11,938 nt of DNA from Thermoplasmata archaeon (GTDB taxonomy: Archaea > Thermoplasmatota > Thermoplasmata > Sysuiplasmatales > Sysuiplasmataceae): assembly GCA_021796175.1 (NCBI GenBank), contig JAJYOM010000039.1, forward strand, positions 1 through 11,938, written 5' to 3'. This document shows, in pieces, positions 1 to 5,915 of the stretch. A program made the position numbers and the translations under genes. The number at the start of each line of letters is the position of its first letter. Position 1 is the first letter of the stretch. The notes under the pieces were generated by a model, which had not been told where the DNA came from, made no database searches, and saw only the letters and a program-made list of their open reading frames with translations.

Positions 1-1
1 G

Positions 2-739
2 GTCACAGGAAGGAGGCATTTGGCGCAGAGGAAGAGGGTTGCGGAGATATGCCTGGAGAGAGCAAACGGAAAGGTGACCGTGATGACCCAGGTCGGGGAC
101 GAGGCGATAGAAAGCATAAGGGAGCTGGCAAAACATGCGGCTGACATCGGGATTGACGGAATAGCCGCACTCACCCCGTACTATTACAAACCGGACAACG
201 ACGCAGTGCTCGACTATTACAGGGCAGTCGGCACTTTCACTGATCTGCCTCTTTTCATCTACCACATACCGCCCAATACGGGTTTGTCCCTTACAGCCAG
301 GACAATTGCACACATAATGAACGAGGTGCCCGAAGTAAGGGGAATCAAGGACAGCAGCGGGGACTTCAAGCACCTTCTTGAGATACTGTACTACAAGCCC
401 AAGGGCATTGCAGTTTTCAGCGGTTCGGACGAGTATGCACTGGCCGGCCTCATCTCAGGGATGGACGGTTGTGTAACAGGGTATGCGAGCGCGTTTCCCG
501 AGAACTACGTGAAGCTGTTGAATCTTTTCAGGGAAGGCAAGATAGAGAAGGCGGTGGAACTGCAGGAAACAATGACAAGGATCAAGCTGCTGCTGAAATC
601 ACCGCCAATTCAGCCCATAAAGGAGGCGCTGAAGCTCCGAGGGCTGAACGGTGGTTACGTGAAGAAGCCGCTGCGTTTCATGACGCCCATGGAGGTAAGG
701 GAACTCGGGAAGAGTCTGAAAGAAATGAAGGCAGTGTAA
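2..739 (+). CDS. DHDPS/N-acetylneuraminate lyase family aldolase, 5' partial
   Basis: Class I, Schiff-base aldolase of the DapA/NanA/KDG-aldolase superfamily (TIM barrel), which makes or splits 2-keto acids using pyruvate. The frame is open to the window edge, so about 45-50 N-terminal residues of a ~290-residue protein lie upstream. An internal TTG at 20 is not a convincing start. Counting from that TTG, the active-site tyrosine is Y81 in LFIYHIPPNTG and the Schiff-base lysine is K110 in VRGIKDSSG; SGSDEYAL and the C-terminal GGYVKKPLRF segment also fit the family. True DapA enzymes carry an arginine a few residues after the tyrosine (YNVPGRTG type) to hold aspartate semialdehyde; here that stretch reads PPNTG. 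The substrate is therefore probably a different 2-keto acid or sugar acid, such as KDG, which suits a non-phosphorylative Entner-Doudoroff archaeon. Family call firm, substrate open. Confidence 0.85.
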   Translation, partial: VTGRRHLAQRKRVAEICLERANGKVTVMTQVGDEAIESIRELAKHAADIGIDGIAALTPYYYKPDNDAVLDYYRAVGTFTDLPLFIYHIPPNTGLSLTARTIAHIMNEVPEVRGIKDSSGDFKHLLEILYYKPKGIAVFSGSDEYALAGLISGMDGCVTGYASAFPENYVKLLNLFREGKIEKAVELQETMTRIKLLLKSPPIQPIKEALKLRGLNGGYVKKPLRFMTPMEVRELGKSLKEMKAV

Positions 740-784
740 TTGCTGTCGCTCTCGCCGGAGAGTTTAGTTCCTGCAACAGTTACG

Positions 785-792
785 CTTAAAAT
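785..792 (+). promoter_or_regulatory. possible TATA box for purC
   Basis: CTTAAAAT in the 151-base gap before purC resembles an archaeal TATA box. It would place a transcript start near 815, giving a leader of about 35 bases to ATG 849 or about 75 bases to ATG 891. No other strong candidate is seen in the gap. Inference from motif and spacing only. Confidence 0.3.
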
Positions 793-890
793 GCAAATTC
801 CGGGATGACTGCCGGATTCGACAGCAACGGTTATGAACCTCTATCCTCATGGGAAGCCAGAGTACCGTTGATCGCAACTCGGGCGATGGC

Positions 891-1796
891 ATGAATCTGC
901 TGAGAAAGGGAAAGGTCAAGGAGGTCTACGAGGTCGACAGAGATACTCTGGAGTTCATCTACACTGACCATATTTCTGTTTTCGACAAGGTCATACCCAA
1001 CATGATACCGAGAAAGGGCGAAACTCTCTGCAGGGAGAGTGCATTCTGGTTCCAGATTGCGAAAGAGATGGGTGTCCGCACCCATTTCAAGGAACTCGTT
1101 GCAGCGAACAGAATGAGGGTTCAGCGGGTAGATATTATAGCCGACTACTCGAAGCTGGGACATGACACAAGGAACTACCTTCTGCCGCTGGAATTTGTTG
1201 TCAGGCATTATGCTGCCGGAAGCCTGATGGACAGACTGAAGACCGGCGAACTGAAGCCCCAGGACATTGGTTTCAGGCAGGGGCATGCCGTCAACTACGG
1301 CGAGAAACTGGAAGAGCCGTTCTTTGAAGTCACAACCAAACTGGAAGCGACTGACAGGCACCTGACCATCGCAGAGGCGCTGAAGATATCAGGCATGACT
1401 GAGGACGAGATGGAACAGGTGAAAAGGCTGATTCTCAAGATAGACAGGAGGATAGCCAGTGAAGTCTCGCAGCGGGAGCTCATACATGTTGACGGAAAGA
1501 AGGAATTTGCATTCGACAAGGACAGGAACCTTCTGCTTGTCGACTCGTTTGGAACTCTGGACGAGGACAGGTGGTGGGATTTCGAAGCCTACGCCAACGG
1601 CAATATAATCGAGTTGAGCAAGGAATTTGTCAGACAGCACTACAGGAAATCGGGCTACTACGCATCGCTTGAAAAAGCAAGGGTCGAGGGGAAGCCGGAA
1701 CCTGTTATACCCGCTCTTCCCGGGGAGCTGGTAAAGAAGACGAGCGATCTGTATATAGAAATGTACGAAAAGATAACCGGGGAATCGTTTGAATAA
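891..1796 (+). CDS. purC: SAICAR synthetase (phosphoribosylaminoimidazole-succinocarboxamide synthase)
   Basis: Cytosolic enzyme of de novo purine synthesis that joins CAIR and aspartate with ATP to give SAICAR. The 301-residue product has the N-terminal ATP-binding GKVKEVYEV (7-15), TDHISVFDK (25-33), PRKGETL, and LLPLEFVVRHYAAGS (97-111), which fits the SAICAR synthetase signature as I recall it (P-x-E-x2-x-R-x3-x-G-S). Further on are TKLEATDRH (149-157) and the metal/nucleotide region LLVDSFGTLDEDRWWD (about 215-230), which replaces the usual TPDSSR. The start at 891 is chosen because family members begin directly with the LL..GK..EVYE strand; an in-frame ATG at 849 would add 14 residues with no homology expectation (MGSQSTVDRNSGDG). 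No clear ribosome binding site precedes either ATG. The stop lies 17 bases before the preferred start of the epimerase, so the two are probably cotranscribed. The C-terminal extension beyond residue 235 is normal for longer archaeal and bacterial forms. Confidence 0.93.
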   Translation: MNLLRKGKVKEVYEVDRDTLEFIYTDHISVFDKVIPNMIPRKGETLCRESAFWFQIAKEMGVRTHFKELVAANRMRVQRVDIIADYSKLGHDTRNYLLPLEFVVRHYAAGSLMDRLKTGELKPQDIGFRQGHAVNYGEKLEEPFFEVTTKLEATDRHLTIAEALKISGMTEDEMEQVKRLILKIDRRIASEVSQRELIHVDGKKEFAFDKDRNLLLVDSFGTLDEDRWWDFEAYANGNIIELSKEFVRQHYRKSGYYASLEKARVEGKPEPVIPALPGELVKKTSDLYIEMYEKITGESFE

Positions 1797-1800
1797 AACA

Positions 1801-1808
1801 GAGGGTGA
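1801..1808 (+). promoter_or_regulatory. ribosome binding site deciding the epimerase start
   Basis: GAGGGTGA matches the archaeal anti-Shine-Dalgarno (GGAGGTGA type). It overlaps the upstream GTG at 1805 and ends 5 bases before TTG 1814, so it serves TTG 1814 rather than GTG 1805. Confidence 0.55.
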
Positions 1809-1813
1809 ATGTT

Positions 1814-2728
1814 TTGAAGGCATTGGTCACTGGCAGTTCAGGACTTATTGGTTCAAGGATATGCAGCCTGCTGCTGAAGAATGGATGGGAAGTCAACGGA
1901 ATGGATATCAGGCTGATACCGCAGGAGGGTGTTGAGCCGTTCCAGTGCAGCATTACCGACACCGGATCGGTACGCAGGGCAATGAAGGATTGCGACTTTG
2001 TATTCCATGAGGCTGCCGCCTCCTCCTCCCCCATGTTCTATCCGGATCCCAGGGAGGGAGTGAGCGTCAACGTCAACGGAAGCATGACAATTTTCCAGCT
2101 TGCACATGAAATGGGCGTGCAGAAGGTTGTTGCAGCATCCACATCCAGCATATACGGCAACACGGCAGTGCCGTCAAAGGAGGATCAGCTGCTGGTTCCA
2201 CCAAACATGTACGCCGCATCGAAGCTGGCGATGGAGGCGACGGGTCTGACGCATTCCGAGATCACCGGTCTGCCCATTGTTTTCCTCAGGTATTTCAGCG
2301 TTTACGGACTTGGTGAGAGAAGGAAGGGGAATATTGCCAACATGCTTTCACAGTTCATCTGGGATGTGCTTGAGCTTGACGGCAAGGGAAGACAGCCTGT
2401 GATATTCGGAGACGGTAAACAGACACGCGATCTGATCTATGCGGATGACATCGCAGAGGCAAACTTCCTGGCCACAAAGAAGAACGTCGGCACGGGCATA
2501 TACAATGTCGGAACGGGCAGGGAAACCAATCTCAATGAATTGCTCGACATCATCAACGAGGCAGCTGGCAGGAAGGTCAGCGCCAAGTATGTCAAGAACC
2601 CCATAAAGAACTACATTTACAGGACGCTTGCGGACACTTCAAAAACAAAGAGGGTCCTGGGCTTCAGTGCAAAGACGGGTGTCAAAACAGGTGTTCGGGC
2701 TATAATCGATGAACTGACAGCGGCATGA
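1814..2728 (+). CDS. NAD-dependent epimerase/dehydratase (extended SDR, sugar-nucleotide type)
   Basis: Extended short-chain dehydrogenase of the UDP-glucose 4-epimerase/dTDP-glucose dehydratase group; such enzymes remodel nucleotide sugars for surface glycans. From TTG 1814 the protein is 304 residues beginning MKALVTGSSGLIG, the classic SDR Rossmann start with GxxGxxG at about 6-13. The acidic end of beta-2 (GMDIR, D31) selects NAD. The catalytic group is ASTSSIYG (about 108-115) and the Y133-x3-K137 pair in MYAASK. GDGKQTRDLIYADDIA and YNVGTGRETNLNELL are the typical sugar-nucleotide side, and DTSKTKRVLGF closes the fold. GTG 1805 would add three residues but lies inside the ribosome binding site. 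The gene follows purC by 17 bases, so it is probably in the same transcript, although the pathways are unrelated. The exact sugar substrate cannot be read from sequence. Confidence 0.9.
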   Translation: MKALVTGSSGLIGSRICSLLLKNGWEVNGMDIRLIPQEGVEPFQCSITDTGSVRRAMKDCDFVFHEAAASSSPMFYPDPREGVSVNVNGSMTIFQLAHEMGVQKVVAASTSSIYGNTAVPSKEDQLLVPPNMYAASKLAMEATGLTHSEITGLPIVFLRYFSVYGLGERRKGNIANMLSQFIWDVLELDGKGRQPVIFGDGKQTRDLIYADDIAEANFLATKKNVGTGIYNVGTGRETNLNELLDIINEAAGRKVSAKYVKNPIKNYIYRTLADTSKTKRVLGFSAKTGVKTGVRAIIDELTAA

Positions 2729-3006
2729 TGTGACAGAAAGCTCACTTTCCGTCGCTTCGAGCACTCAAGTATATCGTTTCGGCCGGCGGATCTGTATTCC
2801 ATGTTGTATGAAAATGCGTAAGCAAGAGACTGGACAGTCTTTCAGTGCAGCTTGCCCGGACGCAACAGACGGAGGAGCAAAAGATCGGCCAAATTATCAT
2901 CCCGCTGTTCAGGAACTGCATAGAAGGCTTTATAGAGTGGTTCTGGCTAAGTTAATTGAAAGCGGCCGGAAATGGCTGTTGTTTTTTTAGGACAGTGAAA
3001 CACTAC

Positions 3007-3020
3007 TTGAACCTGTTCAA
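3007..3020. promoter_or_regulatory. candidate operator, perfect dyad TTGAAC-CT-GTTCAA
   Basis: Six-base arms separated by two bases give a perfect 14-base palindrome, 8 bases upstream of the TATA-like box at 3028-3035. This is a usual position for an archaeal regulator site overlapping or just upstream of the BRE. Its right arm also belongs to a second inverted pair with 2952-2960. Which regulator binds cannot be told; control of the following transporter is inferred. Confidence 0.4.
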
Positions 3021-3027
3021 TTAATTA

Positions 3028-3035
3028 TCATATAG
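3028..3035 (+). promoter_or_regulatory. possible TATA box of the MFS transporter operon
   Basis: TCATATAG would start transcription near 3055-3060 and leave a short leader carrying the GGGGTGA ribosome binding site (3072-3078). Motif and spacing only. Confidence 0.4.
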
Positions 3036-3086
3036 CTTGCACCCTCTTTCAGGGGAAAATTCTAGGAAAAAGGGGTGAAAATAAAA

Positions 3087-4649
3087 GTGACATCGACAGT
3101 TTCAGTGCCATCAGGGACGGTAAAGTCCCCATATGGTTCCTACCATCTAGTCACGGACAGGAACGGCAGGAACTACAGGATTGGAGAAAGTCCTGAAGAT
3201 ATCACGAAGAAGATAATAGGTTACAGGCTCAGCAGGCGAACCATGCTTATTGGTGCCTGGATGTGTTTCTTCTTCGGCAGTGTGCTTGAATATGGTTGGA
3301 GTTCTGCTTCCGGTACAGTCATAGCCCACTATCACTGGTCGTTGGTTGCAGGTTTCTTCAATTACAGTGTGTATGTGTTGTTCGAGGCAACCGTCGCGGC
3401 TTACATTTTCTCCCGCATGAGGGAAAGGGGCCTGATTTCGCTGAGAAGAATGGCCTGGCTCGGAGCAGCCATGCTGATTCTCTCATACATATTCTTTGCG
3501 AATGCGTTTGCACCGTGGATTTCCTACGTCGGATATGCATGCACTGGCGGCCTCGCTTCTGGTCTCGGCTATGCAGCCGGCGGCGGAGTTGTGACAAAGT
3601 GGTTTCCCGAGAAGAGGGGATGGAGACTTGGCTTTGCTAATGGTGCCTGGGCGTACGGCGCGGTTCCGTTTATCATAGTCTACAGTCTGCCCGGCGTATT
3701 CACCAACTCGGACTTCCAGTCAGTGCTCTATATCACCGGAGCCATCATATCACTGGGTCTGTTCACCGCTTCGTTTCTTATATGCGATGCACCGAAGTAC
3801 TGGTGGCCGGCATCAGTTGACCCGCTGACAATCCACACGCAGAAGTCAAGAGCAAGGGAGCTTAAGGCAAACCCGCCGGCTGTAGCCCAGTTCACACCAC
3901 AGGAATTCTTCGCTACCAGACAGGGGAAGGCGCAGATGATTTCGTTTACATTTGCACTTGCCGCCTCTCTTTTCAATGTGGGACTGTACGCAACTTTTGG
4001 TCAGGCTATGGGCTTTAAGGGTGGAATACTGTTTGTTGTCGGTGCGGCAGGCTTTGCATTCACAGACGGCATTGGGAGGCCATTGCAGGGCTGGATATCC
4101 TCATATATCGGCAGACGAAAGGCTGTCACTATTTTCTACGCCCTTATGGGGTTGGGCGGCCTTGGCGTCCTTGGTGCAGGACTTGTGCATTCCCCTATTT
4201 TGTGGTCCATCCTCGCAGTGCTGACTGGAGCTGTTTCCGGAGCCTGCTTTGTCTTTGACTGGCTGATAATATCTGACTACTTCGGTGAGAACTACGTTGC
4301 AACGAACTGGAGCATCCCATATATGCTGAAGGTCCTGGGTGGAGCGTTTGCAGGCATTGGCTCCACGATTGCCCTGGTCCTGTACAGCGGCGGGAACCTT
4401 GCAGGTGTCCTTGGCACACCCGGCGGTGTATCTCCTACGCCGACCACCGGTGCCTGGGTACTTGTGTTCCTGATTGCAACTGCATTCTCACTGATTGCCG
4501 CAGGTATAGTATGGACGCTTGAAAAGCAGCCGACACTGGAGCAGTATGTCAGGACAAGGCAGAAGCTGGGATTGTCTGTGCCCTCGATTGTTTCGCAGCC
4601 CCATGCAGAGGCGTCCACTCCCAACGAAGTATCAGGCGGAGATGAGTGA
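3087..4649 (+). CDS. MFS transporter, oxalate/formate antiporter (OFA)-like family
   Basis: Twelve-helix major facilitator in the cytoplasmic membrane, probably moving a small carboxylate or other anion. The OFA-type signature is clear: a glycine-rich helix GGLASGLGYAAGGGVVTKWFPEKRG (read in two parts, GGLASGLGYAAGGG then VVTKWFPEKRG, about residues 154-178) and the first helix ending LEYGWSSASG. The loop between the two halves is charged (about 225-280), and GWISSYIGRRK (about 335-345) is the second-half MFS loop motif. About 45 residues precede the first helix and about 35 polar residues follow the last. GTG 3087 is preferred because GGGGTGA (3072-3078) ends 8 bases before it; GTG 3075 lies inside that site and adds four residues (MKIK). 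The length of 520 residues is slightly long for the family. The stop at 4647-4649 sits just 2 bases before the ATG of the small membrane protein, inside its ribosome-binding/start region. Family firm; substrate not readable. Confidence 0.88.
   Translation: MTSTVSVPSGTVKSPYGSYHLVTDRNGRNYRIGESPEDITKKIIGYRLSRRTMLIGAWMCFFFGSVLEYGWSSASGTVIAHYHWSLVAGFFNYSVYVLFEATVAAYIFSRMRERGLISLRRMAWLGAAMLILSYIFFANAFAPWISYVGYACTGGLASGLGYAAGGGVVTKWFPEKRGWRLGFANGAWAYGAVPFIIVYSLPGVFTNSDFQSVLYITGAIISLGLFTASFLICDAPKYWWPASVDPLTIHTQKSRARELKANPPAVAQFTPQEFFATRQGKAQMISFTFALAASLFNVGLYATFGQAMGFKGGILFVVGAAGFAFTDGIGRPLQGWISSYIGRRKAVTIFYALMGLGGLGVLGAGLVHSPILWSILAVLTGAVSGACFVFDWLIISDYFGENYVATNWSIPYMLKVLGGAFAGIGSTIALVLYSGGNLAGVLGTPGGVSPTPTTGAWVLVFLIATAFSLIAAGIVWTLEKQPTLEQYVRTRQKLGLSVPSIVSQPHAEASTPNEVSGGDE
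4638..4645 (+). promoter_or_regulatory. ribosome binding site inside the transporter 3' end
   Basis: GGAGATGA, seven of eight bases to GGAGGTGA, lies within the last codons of the transporter gene and 6 bases before ATG 4652. It supports ATG 4652 over GTG 4646 and suggests translational coupling of the two genes. Confidence 0.6.
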
Positions 4650-4651
4650 AA

Positions 4652-4906
4652 ATGGCAACTCAGACCAAAGAAGGGTATATCCTGCACAAGGGATTCGTGA
4701 ATATCCCTGACACCACACTGTATGTGCTGGGGTTCGTCTTCATCGCTGTGGGCGCGATCGTGGGCGTCCTGTCCATAAAGAGCTCTTCGCAGTCCGTGAT
4801 GGCAGTCGGGCTTGCGATCCTCTGGATTGGCATTTTGCTTTGCTGGTTCAGCGGTGCGCTCGGGAACAGATGGATACCGGAAGGCTACGGCCGCCAGCAC
4901 CAGTAG
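4652..4906 (+). CDS. small two-helix membrane protein, probable partner of the MFS transporter
   Basis: An 84-residue protein with two predicted membrane segments, about 22-42 (LYVLGFVFIAVGAIVGVLSI) and 49-70 (VMAVGLAILWIGILLCWFSG), joined by a short serine-rich turn. The N-terminus (MATQTKEGYILHKGFVNIPD) and the C-terminal tail (NRWIPEGYGRQHQ) are polar and probably on the same side. The start is set by GGAGATGA inside the upstream gene; only 2 bases separate the transporter stop from this ATG, so the two are almost certainly cotranslated. Small membrane subunits next to large secondary transporters are known in other families, so an accessory or stabilising subunit is the natural reading, but that is inference. 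A T-rich stretch after 4950 probably ends the transcript. No enzyme motif is seen. Confidence 0.75.
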   Translation: MATQTKEGYILHKGFVNIPDTTLYVLGFVFIAVGAIVGVLSIKSSSQSVMAVGLAILWIGILLCWFSGALGNRWIPEGYGRQHQ

Positions 4907-4915
4907 GGACTACCT

Positions 4916-4931
4916 CCCCCCCCCCCGGGGG
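4916..4931. repeat. C11-G5 homopolymer junction
   Basis: Eleven C followed directly by five G, nine bases after the stop of the small membrane protein. The run can form a C5/G5 foldback only with a strained loop, and the C tract is prone to slippage and sequencing error. Such a run is unusual in otherwise mixed sequence. Its length should not be trusted without read support. Confidence 0.6.
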
Positions 4932-4947
4932 AACGGGCAGTCAAACC

Positions 4948-4980
4948 TCTTACTATTCTCTTACATTCTTTATTTTCTGT
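4948..4980 (+). terminator. pyrimidine-rich putative archaeal terminator
   Basis: A run dominated by T and C with several T clusters (TTCTTTATTTTCT at about 4967-4979) follows the transporter pair. Archaeal RNA polymerase stops at T-rich nontemplate tracts without needing a hairpin, so this is the likely end of the transporter transcript. Composition and position only. Confidence 0.4.
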
Positions 4981-5078
4981 GCAAACGTGCAAAAACGGCG
5001 TGCATTGTGAAGTGAGTAGGCAAACGGTGCATTACCAGGGCGACCTCTCCAGGCCATAGTTTCTGCAACCGTAACCTG

Positions 5079-5086
5079 CAATTAAC
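5079..5086 (+). promoter_or_regulatory. possible TATA box for a leaderless GNAT transcript
   Basis: CAATTAAC is centred about 24 bases upstream of GTG 5107. That spacing would put the transcript start at or next to the start codon, i.e. a leaderless message, and no ribosome binding site is visible before 5107. Confidence 0.33.
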
Positions 5087-5106
5087 TGTTCCCTGATTAT
5101 GCCGGT

Positions 5107-5877
5107 GTGAATGACAGACCTGATTCCCGTGACAGCTGCCTGTCGATAGTGAAACTGGCAGAGAACGATGCAGTTGAAAGATTGCATCTGGACGGCCTCT
5201 CATTCTTCGGTCCATTTATCAGTCACTTTGTCAGGCTCACTGTGCTGACGGGAGGGAGCGTGAGTATTGCAAGGAACGTTGAAGGTGAGGTCGAAGGCGT
5301 GTCTCTATACGATGACATGGAGAAGGCAGGAAGCATTTTCACGCGCTCCAGAAATGCGTTCTGCCAGTTGCGCAACCAGCAGAAGGACTATTCCTGGTTC
5401 TCGGAGATAAACACAGAGCTGAATAAGGAAAACTATCTGATTTACATGGCCAGAACTGACAGATTGCCTCTGGACCGGAAATTCAGGCATGAAGTCAGGG
5501 CTGCGACAGCGGAAAACCTGCAGGAAGTTGCCGGCATAATGAAAGAGGTCTACTCACGGATGAATGCAAAATGGGTTTTCGCCGCCTTCGACCAGGGTGA
5601 AAAGTGCTTCATTGTGCAGGAGGGCAAAAGGATTGCAGGCGCTGCATGGTTATCCATCGCAGGAGAGCGGGGGAGAATGCATTCGCTGGCAGTCCTTCCA
5701 CAGTACAGAAAACAGGGCATAGGCAGGGATCTTCTGTTTGCCAGGCTGATATGGCTGAAAAACATCGGTGCGGAAAGTATTTTCTCCGAGATAGCCGAGA
5801 TGAATTTGGCATCAAGGCGGATTGCAGTCTCATGCGGCCTGAGTGTCGCAGGAGAGATGTACCACTACCATAAATGA
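5107..5877 (+). CDS. GNAT-family N-acetyltransferase with extra N-terminal domain
   Basis: A 256-residue protein whose C-terminal half (about 127-256) is an acetyl-CoA-dependent GNAT domain. It starts with HEVRAATAENLQEVAGIM, has FIVQEGKRIAGAAWLS as the beta-2/beta-3 hairpin, and carries the acetyl-CoA loop in motif A as LAVLPQYRKQGIG (R201-x2-G204-x-G206). The final part, NLASRRIAVSCGLSVAGEMYHY, is the usual alpha-4/beta-7 end. The first ~125 residues have no motif I can name. They contain RNVEGEVEGVSLYDD, which resembles a GNAT core hairpin, so the protein may be a tandem GNAT with a degenerate N-terminal copy. The acceptor substrate is unknown. GTG 5107 is the first start in the frame and a possible leaderless start. 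The gene ends 38 bases from the stop of the converging minus-strand operon. Confidence 0.83.
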   Translation: MNDRPDSRDSCLSIVKLAENDAVERLHLDGLSFFGPFISHFVRLTVLTGGSVSIARNVEGEVEGVSLYDDMEKAGSIFTRSRNAFCQLRNQQKDYSWFSEINTELNKENYLIYMARTDRLPLDRKFRHEVRAATAENLQEVAGIMKEVYSRMNAKWVFAAFDQGEKCFIVQEGKRIAGAAWLSIAGERGRMHSLAVLPQYRKQGIGRDLLFARLIWLKNIGAESIFSEIAEMNLASRRIAVSCGLSVAGEMYHYHK

Positions 5878-5915
5878 CGGATTCCGGGCAGGCACTTGCT
5901 TTCAGCGGCGGAGCG

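Larger units (their letters stand above)
2729..3086. other. gene-free control region between epimerase and MFS transporter
   Basis: 358 bases with no convincing gene. It contains a TATA-like CTTTATAG (2928-2935), a 7-T run (2982-2988) that may end transcription, a 14-base perfect dyad (3007-3020), a second TATA-like box (3028-3035) and a ribosome binding site (3072-3078). A 9-base inverted pair, TTAATTGAA at 2952-2960 and TTCAATTAA at 3016-3024, brackets the T-run. An 86-codon open frame at 2730-2990 shows no family features and is not called. Confidence 0.5.

Noticed and set aside
831..1361. 176-codon minus-strand frame
   Set aside because: Entirely antisense to the well-supported purC; its product shows no motif.
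2730..2990. 86-codon plus-strand open frame after the epimerase
   Set aside because: Low-complexity composition, no family features, and it runs over a TATA-like box and into the T-run; no ribosome binding site.
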